Below, one piece after another: positions 39,328 to 48,017 of a stretch of 64,000 nucleotides of DNA; within the stretch, counting starts at the first letter, position 1; every line of letters begins with the position of its first letter. The notes under the pieces were generated by a model. It was not told the origin of the DNA and searched no databases. It worked only from the letters and a program-made list of their open reading frames with translations. The stretch is taken from assembly GCF_014649375.1 (NCBI RefSeq), contig NZ_BMSX01000039.1, positions 1-64,000 of the forward strand, written 5' to 3'. The position numbers and the translations under genes are program-made. Origin of the DNA: Streptomyces aurantiogriseus (lineage in GTDB: Bacteria; Actinomycetota; Actinomycetes; Streptomycetales; Streptomycetaceae).

Positions 39328-40533
39328 TCAGCCCGCTCTCAGCGCCATCGTCATCGCCTCCACCGCCAGCAACGGAGCCACATTGCGGTCGAGGGCCTCT
39401 CTGCACGCGGCGATGGCCTCGATGCGGCGGAGGGTGGACTCGGGGCTGCTGCCGCGGGCGAGCCGCTCCAGGGCGTCCTCGGTGTCCATGTTGGCCAGGG
39501 CGATGCGGGAGCCGAGCTGGAGGGCGAGGACGTCGCGGTAGAAGGCGGTGAGGTCGGTGAGCGCGACGTCGAGGCTGTCGCGCTGCGTACGCGTCCTGCG
39601 CCGCTTCTGCTTGTCCTCCAGGTCCTTCATCACGCCCGCCGTACCGCGCGGCAGTCGGCCGCCCTGGGCCGCGCCCAGCGCCGCCTTCAGCTCCTCCGTC
39701 TCCTTGGCGTCCCGCTCCTCGGCGAGCTGCTTGGCGTCCTCGGCCGCCGCGTCGACCAGCTCCTGTGCGGCCTTGAGGCAGCCGCCGACGTCCTCGACGC
39801 GCAGCGGCAGCTTCAGCACGGCGGCCCGGCGCTCGCGGGCGGCCGGGTCCGTGGCCAGGCGGCGGGCCCGGTCGACGTGCCCCTGGGTGGCACGGGCGGC
39901 GGCCGCGGCCACGGCGGGCTCGATGCCCTCGCGTCGTACGAGCATGTCGACGACGGCGTCGACGGAGGGCGTCCGCAGGTTCAGGTGCCGGCAGCGGGAG
40001 CGGATGGTGGGCAGCACATCCTCCAGGGACGGTGCGCAGAGCAGCCACACGGTACGGGGCGCGGGCTCCTCGACCGCCTTGAGGACGGCGTTGGCGGACT
40101 TCTCGTTCAGCCGCTCGGCGTCCTCGACGAGGATCACCTGCCAGCGGCCGTTCGCGGGCGAGGTGAATGACTTGCGGACCGTGTCCCGCATGTCGTCGGC
40201 GAGGATCTGCGAGCCCACGGCGGCGACGGTGGTGACGTCGGCGTGCGTACCGATGAGCGCCGTGTGGCAGCCGTCACAGAAGCCGCACCCGGGCGCCCCG
40301 CCGAGCGCCCGGTCCGGGCTCACGCACTGCAGCGCGGCGGCGAAGGCCCGCGCCACCTGCGTCCGGCCCGCGCCGGGCGGCCCGGTGAACAGCCAGGCAT
40401 GCGTCATCTTCGACGCCTCGGGCGGCGGCGCGTCGGATGCGGCCGCGGTGACGAGCGCGTCGGCATCCCGGGCAGCGGCGGCGAGCTGCTCACTCACCTT
40501 CTCCTGCCCGACGAGGTCGTCCCACACGGCCAT
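39328..40533 (-). CDS. holB: DNA polymerase III subunit delta prime
   Basis: A 401-residue AAA+ clamp-loader subunit. It opens with WDDLVGQEKVSEQLAAAARD. The P-loop position is GPPGAGRTQVA, with Arg replacing the catalytic Lys, as expected of non-hydrolysing delta prime. A Zn-binding cluster (CGFCDGCHTALIGTHAD) is present, together with LVEDAERLNEKSANAVLKAV and the sensor region TIRSRCRHLNL. The C-terminal third has an Actinobacteria-specific charged helical segment (KQLAEERDAKETEELKAALG). It loads the sliding clamp with gamma/tau and delta. The tmk fusion lies upstream across a 589-bp gap, the usual Streptomyces order. Confidence 0.93.
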   Translation of the reverse strand: MAVWDDLVGQEKVSEQLAAAARDADALVTAAASDAPPPEASKMTHAWLFTGPPGAGRTQVARAFAAALQCVSPDRALGGAPGCGFCDGCHTALIGTHADVTTVAAVGSQILADDMRDTVRKSFTSPANGRWQVILVEDAERLNEKSANAVLKAVEEPAPRTVWLLCAPSLEDVLPTIRSRCRHLNLRTPSVDAVVDMLVRREGIEPAVAAAAARATQGHVDRARRLATDPAARERRAAVLKLPLRVEDVGGCLKAAQELVDAAAEDAKQLAEERDAKETEELKAALGAAQGGRLPRGTAGVMKDLEDKQKRRRTRTQRDSLDVALTDLTAFYRDVLALQLGSRIALANMDTEDALERLARGSSPESTLRRIEAIAACREALDRNVAPLLAVEAMTMALRAG

Positions 40534-41122
40534 GGGTCACGCCGCCCTTTCGTCATGCTTCGCGTTGCGGGTTCCATTGTGCGGGCTGCCACTGACAACG
40601 AGACGCGGGACGGCGGACGCCGGCCCCGGAACGGCTGTCGGCGGCCGAGTCGGCCCCGCCGGACACTCCAGTGACGCCGGGCCTCGCGTCCCAGGAGAGG
40701 GGAGGCCTCGCGAGAGCCGGATGACCGGGGCAGCCCGGAAACTCGGCGCGATACGGACGCCCCGGCACGAGCCACGGCCGCCCGCCCGGTCCGCGTACGA
40801 CTGCGGCCGGTCGGCCACCCCGAGGACGCGGACACCGAATTTCGCCTCCCGAGCAAAGCGGAAGGCCCGGCGAGAACCGGACGCTCGCAGTAGCTCGAAT
40901 CTCGCAGTAGCCCGAACCCTCGACGCGGGCTGAAGCCCGGGGCGGCGAGCCTCTGGCCCGCCCGGTCCGCAGACTCGTGCAGCATCGTGCAGCGCCAAAG
41001 ACTCGGCACGCGCCCCGAAGCCCGTCCAGTCACCCGCGCCGCAGCCAGGTCACCTGCGCTTCAGCCCGGCCCCCGAGAGACCCAAGACCGGCTGCCCAAG
41101 CCTCAGCGCCGCTCCTCGAGGC
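40534..41122. other. Gene-free gap between holB and tmk
   Basis: 589 bp with no credible gene on either strand. I see only short direct repeats (CTCGCAGTAGC at 40884-40894 and 40901-40911) and general GC-rich sequence. It presumably holds the 3' end of the tmk transcript and the holB promoter. Confidence 0.55.
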
Positions 41123-44100
41123 TCAGCGCCGCCGGCCCCGACCGCGGCCGCCACCCCGGCCATCGCCTCGTCCGTCGCCTCGTCCGTCGTCGGTCCCGTC
41201 GTTGTCCCGGTGCGGGCCCAGCAGCTCGTCCGCCAGGGTCGGCAGGTCGTCCAGCGGGGTCTCCTCGGCCCAGTCCGAGCGCGGTCGCCGGGGCGTGCCC
41301 TCCTCGTCGACCTGCGGCAGCTCGCGGGTACGGTCCTCGGACCCGTCCGGGCCCGTACCGGGCCGCTCGTCGCGGAAGTACCCCGGCGGCAGCCGGTCGG
41401 CAGGGCTCTCACCCTGCACGGGAGGCAGTACGGCCGTCTCGTCCGCGAAGCTGTCGTCCCGTACGGGAGGCAGCACCGCCGTCTCGTCAGCGGCCCCGGC
41501 CGGAGCGACGGGGGGCAGGACGGCCGTCTCGTCGGCCGCACCCGCGGGCGCCGGCGGCTGCGGCAGCTCGGCCGTCACCTCGGCGTCGGACGCCCCGGCG
41601 GCCCCGGACGAGGGCTTCGCGGCCGGACGGCCGGCCGACCCCCCCGAGCCCTCCACGGGGTCTTTGTCCATCCGCACCCGGGGCAACACGGCCGTCTCCT
41701 CCACCGGTCCGCCCGACGCGTTCGTCGGCGTCACCACCGGTGTGGGTACGGTCGCCGCGTCCGGCGCGACCGCGGGTGCCGCGGGCGGCGCCTGCTTCGG
41801 GCCGGCCTGGGCCGCGGCGGCGGCCTGCTCGGCGGCGCGCCGCGCCTCCTCGGCCCGCAGCAGCGCCTCCTCGGCCTTGCGCTGCTTCTCCAGGCGCCGC
41901 GCCTCGGCCTCGGCCCGCAGCCGGGCCTCCTCCTCGGCCTGCTTGCGGCGCCGCTCCTCCTCGGCCCTGCGACGGGCCTCCTCCTCCGCACGGGCCTTCT
42001 CCTCGGCGAGGAGCCGCACCCGCTCCTCCTCCGCCCGCCTGGCCGCTTCCTCGGCCCGCTGCCGGGCTTCCTCGGCCTGCCGTTCGGCCTCGCGCCGCTG
42101 CGCCTCCTCCAGCTCGCGCCGCTTGCGCTCCTCCTCCTCGGCGCGCAGCCGGGCGAGCTGCTCCTGGCGCTCACGCTCCAGGCGCTCCTCCTCGGCCTTG
42201 CGCCGGGCCTCCTCCTCGGCCTTCTTCCGCGCCTCTTCCTCGGCCTTCTTCCGGGCCTCCTCCTGGGCCTTGATCTCGGCCTCGGACAGCGGCAGCATCC
42301 GGTCGAGCCGGTGCCGGACGACCGCGGTCACGGCCTCCGGTTCCTGGCCGGCGTCGACGACGAGGTAGCGGCCGGGGTCGGCGGCGGCCAGCGTGAGGAA
42401 ACCGGAGCGCACGCGCGTGTGGAACTCCGCCGGCTCCGACTCCAGCCGGTCCGGCGCCTCCGTGAAGCGTTCACGGGCGGTCTCCGGGGAGACGTCCAGC
42501 AGCACCGTCAGATGCGGCACCAATCCGTTCGTCGCCCACCGTGAGATCCGCGCGATCTCGGTGGGGGACAGGTCGCGGCCGGCGCCCTGGTAGGCGACGG
42601 ACGAGTCGATGTACCGGTCGGTGATCACCACCGCGCCGCGCTCCAGCGCGGGCCGTACGACGGTGTCGACGTGCTCTGCCCGGTCCGCCGCGTACAGCAG
42701 CGCCTCCGCGCGGTGCGAGAGCCCGGCGCTCGAGACGTCCAGCAGGATCGACCGCAGCCGCTTGCCGACGGGCGTGGCGCCCGGCTCGCGTGTGAGGACG
42801 ACCTCGTGGCCCTTGCCCCGGATCCACTCGGCGAGCGCCTCGGCCTGCGTGGACTTGCCGGCGCCGTCGCCGCCCTCCAGGGCGATGAAGAAGCCGTTCG
42901 GCGCGGGGGCCTGCACCGGGTCGTCGCCGCCGAGGAGCGCGTCCCGCAGGTCGTGCCGCAGGGGCACGCCGGAACGGTCGTCGACCTTGGCCAGCACCAG
43001 CGCGGCCACCGGCAGCAGCAGAGCGCCCACCAGCATCAGCGTGAACGCGGCCCCGCCGTGCGCGAAGACGAACTTGCCGTTCTCCATCCGGTGCGGCCCG
43101 ATCAGCGCCGCGACCAGCGGAGCGACCAGCGCGCCCAGCGCGACGAGGACCCGGACGACCGCGTGCAGGTGCTCCGTCACGCGCGTGCGGCGGTGGTCCT
43201 CGGTCTCCTGGTCGAGCAGCGCGTGCCCGGTATGGGCGGCCACGCCCGCGCCGACGCCGGCCAGGGCCACGATCAGCAGCACGCTGGTGACGTCCGGGAC
43301 CAGCCCGGCCGCGAGCAGCGCCACGCCGGTGAAGGCGATCGCCAGCGCGAGCAGGCGTCGCCGCGACAGCGTCACCAGCACCTTCGGTGCCGTACGGACG
43401 CCGAGGACGACCCCGCCGGTCAGCGCGAGCACGAGCAGGCCGTACAGCACCGGCCCGCCGCCCAGGTCCTTGGCGTGCAGCACCGCCACGGCGACCGCGG
43501 CGGCGATGGCGCCGGCGACGGCCGCGCAGGCCAGGACCAGCAGCGGGATCGCGCCGGTGCGGCCCGCGTCGACACCGGTGGCCGTCCGGGGCCGGCGCAG
43601 CCCCTCGAGCGGCGACCGCGCGCGCGGGGTGCGCGTGCCGGGCAGCTCCAGGAAGGTCACGACGGACAGCGACGCGGCGAACAGGCCCGCCGCGACATAG
43701 GAGGCGAGGGCTGCCTGGTGCTGGGCGAACCAGTCGATCCCGGAGCCCAGCAGATTGTTGAACAATGCCGCCACGAGCAGCGCGGCCGCGCCCAGCGGGA
43801 CCGCCACGAAGCCCGTCCGCAGCGACAGGCGGCGCAGCGCGTCGAGGTGGTCCGGCAACGGCCGTACGGTCGCGCCCTCCAGGGGCGGCGCGGGCAGCAG
43901 CGCGGGGGCCGCGCTCTCCCGGGCGACCGTCCAGAACCGCTCGGCGACACCAGTCACGAACACGGTGACCAGCAGCAGGGCCAGGGCGTCGTCCGGCGTC
44001 CAGTCGATCCACAGGGGCGCGACGATCAGCAGGGCGGCACGCACACCGTCCGCGCCGACCATGGTCCAGCGGCGGTCGAGCGGACCGTCCGGCGACGTCA

Positions 44101-44419
44101 GCGAGGTCAGTGGTCCGAGGAGGACGGCGCCGAAGAGCAGGGTGGCGAGAACGCGCACCCCGAAGACGGTTGCCACCGCGAACGCCACACCCCGGTAGCC
44201 GCCTCCGAAGGAGCCCTCGGCGATGGCCGCCTGGAGGGCGAGGAGGACGAGCACCAGGAGGGCGAGGACGTCCCCGATGCCGCTCACCAACTGCGCGCTC
44301 CACAACCGCTTCAGCTGCGGCTGACGCAGCAGGGCGCGAACGGCGCGCTCGCGGGAGTCCGCTACCAGGGCGTCATCTGGGGCCGGGTGGTGGGCCGTCG
44401 GCTGCTCGGCTCGCGTCAT
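41123..44419 (-). CDS. tmk: MFS-like membrane protein fused to dTMP kinase
   Basis: A 1098-residue fusion. Residues 1 to about 490 are an MFS-type membrane domain of about 12 segments (for example VSGIGDVLALLVLVLLALQA and LACAAVAGAIAAAVAVAVLH). Residues about 505-705 are a full thymidylate kinase: P-loop ALEGGDGAGKST, the DR(Y/H) motif ITDRYIDSSVAYQGAGR, and LREPGATPVGKRLR-type substrate contacts. From about 706 to 870 a long Glu/Arg/Lys/Ala coiled coil follows, then an acidic Pro-rich tail with repeats of ETAVLPPV. The kinase makes dTDP for DNA synthesis. A fusion of this kind is a known Streptomyces feature; the role of the membrane domain and tail is unknown. A stand-alone Tmk is about 210 residues. 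Confidence 0.92.
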   Translation of the reverse strand: MTRAEQPTAHHPAPDDALVADSRERAVRALLRQPQLKRLWSAQLVSGIGDVLALLVLVLLALQAAIAEGSFGGGYRGVAFAVATVFGVRVLATLLFGAVLLGPLTSLTSPDGPLDRRWTMVGADGVRAALLIVAPLWIDWTPDDALALLLVTVFVTGVAERFWTVARESAAPALLPAPPLEGATVRPLPDHLDALRRLSLRTGFVAVPLGAAALLVAALFNNLLGSGIDWFAQHQAALASYVAAGLFAASLSVVTFLELPGTRTPRARSPLEGLRRPRTATGVDAGRTGAIPLLVLACAAVAGAIAAAVAVAVLHAKDLGGGPVLYGLLVLALTGGVVLGVRTAPKVLVTLSRRRLLALAIAFTGVALLAAGLVPDVTSVLLIVALAGVGAGVAAHTGHALLDQETEDHRRTRVTEHLHAVVRVLVALGALVAPLVAALIGPHRMENGKFVFAHGGAAFTLMLVGALLLPVAALVLAKVDDRSGVPLRHDLRDALLGGDDPVQAPAPNGFFIALEGGDGAGKSTQAEALAEWIRGKGHEVVLTREPGATPVGKRLRSILLDVSSAGLSHRAEALLYAADRAEHVDTVVRPALERGAVVITDRYIDSSVAYQGAGRDLSPTEIARISRWATNGLVPHLTVLLDVSPETARERFTEAPDRLESEPAEFHTRVRSGFLTLAAADPGRYLVVDAGQEPEAVTAVVRHRLDRMLPLSEAEIKAQEEARKKAEEEARKKAEEEARRKAEEERLERERQEQLARLRAEEEERKRRELEEAQRREAERQAEEARQRAEEAARRAEEERVRLLAEEKARAEEEARRRAEEERRRKQAEEEARLRAEAEARRLEKQRKAEEALLRAEEARRAAEQAAAAAQAGPKQAPPAAPAVAPDAATVPTPVVTPTNASGGPVEETAVLPRVRMDKDPVEGSGGSAGRPAAKPSSGAAGASDAEVTAELPQPPAPAGAADETAVLPPVAPAGAADETAVLPPVRDDSFADETAVLPPVQGESPADRLPPGYFRDERPGTGPDGSEDRTRELPQVDEEGTPRRPRSDWAEETPLDDLPTLADELLGPHRDNDGTDDGRGDGRGDGRGGGRGRGRRR

Positions 44420-44471
44420 GCTTTCAGCCTATCGGCAGCGACTGACAGCCCGAGAGGGCCGTCCACAGGTG

Positions 44472-44508
44472 CGCACACCCCGACACCAAAGTGATGCCGG
44501 GGTGTGCG
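44472..44508. terminator. Hairpin downstream of topA
   Basis: An 11-bp perfect stem, CGCACACCCCG (44472-44482) with CGGGGTGTGCG (44498-44508), and a 15-nt loop. It lies 36 bp past the topA stop and ahead of the tmk start. No clear U-tract on the minus strand. Confidence 0.65.
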
Positions 44509-44544
44509 TTTCGCGAACGCGGTGTGGGGAAGGGCCCGCGTGGT

Positions 44545-47376
44545 TCAGGCGGTTCGGTCTTCGGCTGCCGTCTTGGAAGCCGTCGCCTTCTTCGCCGCCG
44601 TCTTCTTCGCGGCCGTGGTCGTCTTCTTCGCCGCGGTCTTCTTCGCGGCCGTCTTCTTCGCCGGAGCCGCCTTCTTCGCGGGCGCCTTCTTGGCGGGAGC
44701 CTTCTTCGCCGTCTTCTTGGCGGGCCCCTTGGCCCGCTTCTCGGCGAGCAGTTCGAAGCCGCGCTCCGGGGTGATCGTCTCGACGCTGTCGCCGGAGCGC
44801 AGGGTCGCGTTGGTCTCCCCGTCGGTGACGTACGGCCCGAAGCGACCGTCCTTGACGACGACCGGCTTCCCGCTGACCGGGTCCGCGCCCAGCTCCTTCA
44901 ACGGCGGCTTGGCGGCGGCGCGGCCACGCTGCTTCGGCTGGGAGTAGATCTCCAGCGCCTCTTCGAGGGTGATCGTGAAGAGCTGCTCCTCGGACTGCAG
45001 CGAACGCGAGTCCGTGCCCTTCTTCAGGTACGGGCCGTAGCGCCCGTTCTGCGCGGTGATCTCCTGGCCCTCGGCGTCGGTACCGACGACACGCGGCAGC
45101 GACATCAGCCTGAGCGCGTCCTCGAGCGTCACCGTGTCCAGCGACATCGACTTGAACAGCGAGGCCGTCCGCGGCTTGACCGCGTTCTTGCCGGTCTTCG
45201 GGGTGCCCTCGGGCAGCACCTCGGTGACGTACGGGCCGTAGCGGCCGTCCTTGGCGATGATCTGGTGGCCGGTCTCCGGGTCGGTGCCCAGCTCGAAGTC
45301 GCCGCTCGGCTTGGCGAGCAGCTCCTCCGCCAGTTCGACGGACAGCTCGTCGGGCGCCAGGTCCTCCGGGACATCGGCTCGCTGGTGAGTTCCGGAGTCC
45401 TTCTCACCCCGCTCGATGTACGGGCCGTAGCGGCCGACCCGCAGCACGATGTCGTTGCCCACGGGGAACGACGACACCTCGCGCGCGTCGATCGCGCCCA
45501 GGTCGGTCACCAGCTCCTTGAGGCCGCCGAGGTGGTCCCCGTCGCCGTTGCCGGCGTCGGCCGCTCCGCCGTGACCTGTGCCCTCGCCGAAGTAGAACCG
45601 CTTCAGCCACGGCACGGCCTGCGCCTCACCGCGCGCGATGCGGTCGAGGTCGTCCTCCATCTTGGCCGTGAAGTCGTAGTCGACGAGCCGCCCGAAGTGC
45701 TTCTCCAGGAGGTTGACCACGGCGAAGCTCAGGAAGGACGGCACGAGTGCCGTGCCCTTCTTGAAGACGTATCCACGGTCGAGGATCGTGCCGATGATCG
45801 ACGCGTACGTCGACGGGCGGCCGATCTCGCGCTCTTCGAGCTCCTTGACCAGGCTGGCCTCGGTGTAGCGGGCCGGGGGCTTGGTGGCGTGCCCGTCGAC
45901 CGTGATCTCCTCGGCGCTGAGCGCGTCACCCTCGTTGACCTGCGGGAGACGGCGCTCGCGGTCGTCGAGCTCGGCGTTCGGGTCGTCGGCGCCCTCGACG
46001 TACGCCTTCAGGAAGCCGTGGAACGTGATCGTCTTGCCGGAGGCGCTGAACTCGACGTCCCGCCCGTCGGCCGCCGTGCCACCGATCTTGACCGTGACCG
46101 AGTTACCGGTCGCGTCCTTCATCTGGGAGGCGACCGTCCGCTTCCAGATCAGCTCGTAGAGCTTGAACTGGTCGCCGGTCAGGCCCGTCTCGGCAGGCGT
46201 GCGGAAACGATCACCCGAGGGGCGGATCGCCTCGTGCGCCTCCTGCGCGTTCTTGACCTTCCCGGCGTACGTGCGGGGCTGGGCGGGCAGGTAGTCGGCC
46301 CCGTACAGCTGCGTGACCTGGGCACGGGCCGCGGTGACGGCGGTGTCGCTCAGCGTCGTGGAGTCCGTACGCATGTACGTGATGTAGCCGTTCTCGTACA
46401 GCTTCTGCGCGATCTGCATCGTGGCCTTCGCACCGAAGCCGAGCTTGCGGCTGGCCTCCTGCTGCAGCGTCGTCGTACGGAACGGGGCGTACGGCGAGCG
46501 GCGGTACGGCTTGGACTCGACGGACCGGACGGAGAAGCGGGTGTCCTCCAGGGCGGCGGCGAGGGCGCGGGCGTTCGCCTCGTCGAGGTGGAGGGTGTTC
46601 GCGCTCTTGAGTTGTCCCAGGGAGTCGAAGTCGCGGCCCTGCGCGACTCGCCTGCCGTCGACGGTCTGCAGGCGGGCGACCAGCGACGACGGGTCCGACT
46701 GATCTCCCGCGCGGCCGGTCGCGAAGGTGCCCGTCAGGTCCCAGTACTCAGCAGAACGAAACGCGATGCGCTCGCGTTCCCGCTCGACGACGAGACGGGT
46801 CGCGACCGACTGGACACGGCCGGCCGACAGGCGCGGCATGACCTTCTTCCACAGGACCGGCGAGACCTCGTAGCCGTAGAGGCGGTCGAGGATGCGGCGG
46901 GTCTCCTGGGCGTCGACCAGCTTCTGGTTGAGCTGACGCGGGTTGGCGACGGCCGCCCGGATCGCGTCCTTGGTGATCTCGTGGAAGACCATCCGCTTGA
47001 CGGGGATCTTCGGCTTGAGGACCTCCTGGAGGTGCCAGGCGATCGCCTCGCCCTCCCGGTCCTCATCGGTGGCGAGGAAGAGCTCGTCGGAGTCCTTCAG
47101 CAGGTCCTTGAGCTTCTTGACCTGCGCCCTCTTGTCGGCGTTGATCACATAGATCGGCTGGAAGTCGTGTTCGACGTCCACACCGAGGCGGCGGACCTCA
47201 CCGGTGTACTTCTCCGGCACCTCCGCGGCGCCGTTGGGGAGGTCGCGGATGTGCCCGACGCTCGCCTCGACAACGTATCCGGGGCCGAGATAGCCCTTGA
47301 TCGTCTTCGCCTTGGCAGGCGACTCGACGATGACGAGTCGGCGGCCGCCCTTCGCGGTCTCGCTGGTCGGGGACAA
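44545..47376 (-). CDS. topA: DNA topoisomerase I
   Basis: A 943-residue type IA topoisomerase that removes negative supercoils. The Toprim domain is at the start (RLVIVESPAKAKTIKGYLGP, then LATDEDREGEAIAWHL). The active-site Tyr is in GYITYMRTDSTTLS near residue 333, and GRPSTYASIIGTILDRGYV follows. The C-terminus has four TopoI repeats of GRxGPY type and no zinc fingers, then a tail of alternating Lys/Ala. Such tails raise processivity in Streptomyces TopA. TTG 47376 is preferred because SPTSETAKGGRRLVIV is the usual N-terminus and GGAG/AGAAGAG precede it; ATG 47439 would add 21 unusual residues. Confidence 0.93.
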   Translation of the reverse strand: MSPTSETAKGGRRLVIVESPAKAKTIKGYLGPGYVVEASVGHIRDLPNGAAEVPEKYTGEVRRLGVDVEHDFQPIYVINADKRAQVKKLKDLLKDSDELFLATDEDREGEAIAWHLQEVLKPKIPVKRMVFHEITKDAIRAAVANPRQLNQKLVDAQETRRILDRLYGYEVSPVLWKKVMPRLSAGRVQSVATRLVVERERERIAFRSAEYWDLTGTFATGRAGDQSDPSSLVARLQTVDGRRVAQGRDFDSLGQLKSANTLHLDEANARALAAALEDTRFSVRSVESKPYRRSPYAPFRTTTLQQEASRKLGFGAKATMQIAQKLYENGYITYMRTDSTTLSDTAVTAARAQVTQLYGADYLPAQPRTYAGKVKNAQEAHEAIRPSGDRFRTPAETGLTGDQFKLYELIWKRTVASQMKDATGNSVTVKIGGTAADGRDVEFSASGKTITFHGFLKAYVEGADDPNAELDDRERRLPQVNEGDALSAEEITVDGHATKPPARYTEASLVKELEEREIGRPSTYASIIGTILDRGYVFKKGTALVPSFLSFAVVNLLEKHFGRLVDYDFTAKMEDDLDRIARGEAQAVPWLKRFYFGEGTGHGGAADAGNGDGDHLGGLKELVTDLGAIDAREVSSFPVGNDIVLRVGRYGPYIERGEKDSGTHQRADVPEDLAPDELSVELAEELLAKPSGDFELGTDPETGHQIIAKDGRYGPYVTEVLPEGTPKTGKNAVKPRTASLFKSMSLDTVTLEDALRLMSLPRVVGTDAEGQEITAQNGRYGPYLKKGTDSRSLQSEEQLFTITLEEALEIYSQPKQRGRAAAKPPLKELGADPVSGKPVVVKDGRFGPYVTDGETNATLRSGDSVETITPERGFELLAEKRAKGPAKKTAKKAPAKKAPAKKAAPAKKTAAKKTAAKKTTTAAKKTAAKKATASKTAAEDRTA

Positions 47377-47666
47377 CTTCGCTCTTCTCTCCGGTCGACG
47401 CTGGGGCCTCCCCAGGCCTTCGTCCCGGGGCACGGTCATGGTGACGCTGCGGAGTGTGACGGTACATCCCGCCCCCGTGTCAAACGGGAAAAGCCCGCAA
47501 CGGCCACTCGAACGGTAACCCGACTACCGCCTTTCCTGCCGCCCGGTGTGCCGACCGGCACTTTTCCGCCGGACCGGAGCGCGACCTCTCAATTAGCCGT
47601 GTTGCCGTCCTTACGCGGTTCTCACAGGTGCTTCTGCAAGATCTTCGGCGGCACTTCGGGGGCGCT

Positions 47667-47864
47667 TCAGAGGCGGGTGAAGCACCATGTCCCGAGAGTC
47701 AGCGCGGCAACCGCGACGAGGGTCGCGAGGGTCGCCGATGCGACAGGGTTCACACCCTGGGCCACGGGTTGGCGCTGCCGTACACGAACCGCTGTCCACC
47801 CCAGCAGACCGCCTCCGAACAGCGCGAACACCACTCCCGTGAAGATCGCCGGCCCACTCTCCAT
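47667..47864 (-). CDS. Small two-helix membrane protein
   Basis: A 65-residue protein with two membrane segments (AIFTGVVFALFGGGLLGWTA and ATLATLVAVAALTLGTWCF) joined by a basic loop VRVRQRQPVAQGVNP. The start at 47864 is preferred over longer options because the N-terminus then begins MESGPAIFTG and GAAGAAGGG is upstream. Function unknown. It lies between topA and a Ser/Thr kinase gene. Confidence 0.7.
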   Translation of the reverse strand: MESGPAIFTGVVFALFGGGLLGWTAVRVRQRQPVAQGVNPVASATLATLVAVAALTLGTWCFTRL

Positions 47865-48017
47865 GATCGTCCGCGCCCTTCTTCCGCCGCCCGCGCATGC
47901 TCCAGCCACGGGAGGCTGACACGCGCGGGCGGCGCCCGGGCGAACCTCAGGTGAACGCCGGGCCGACGATCGGGAGCGGCGGGCCGCCGGAAGCGACCCA
48001 CGGCGATGCGACGGGCC

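Noticed and set aside
40537..40998. A possible gene in the holB-tmk gap
   Set aside because: Random-looking Arg/Pro/Ser-rich translation, no ribosome site, no family pattern.
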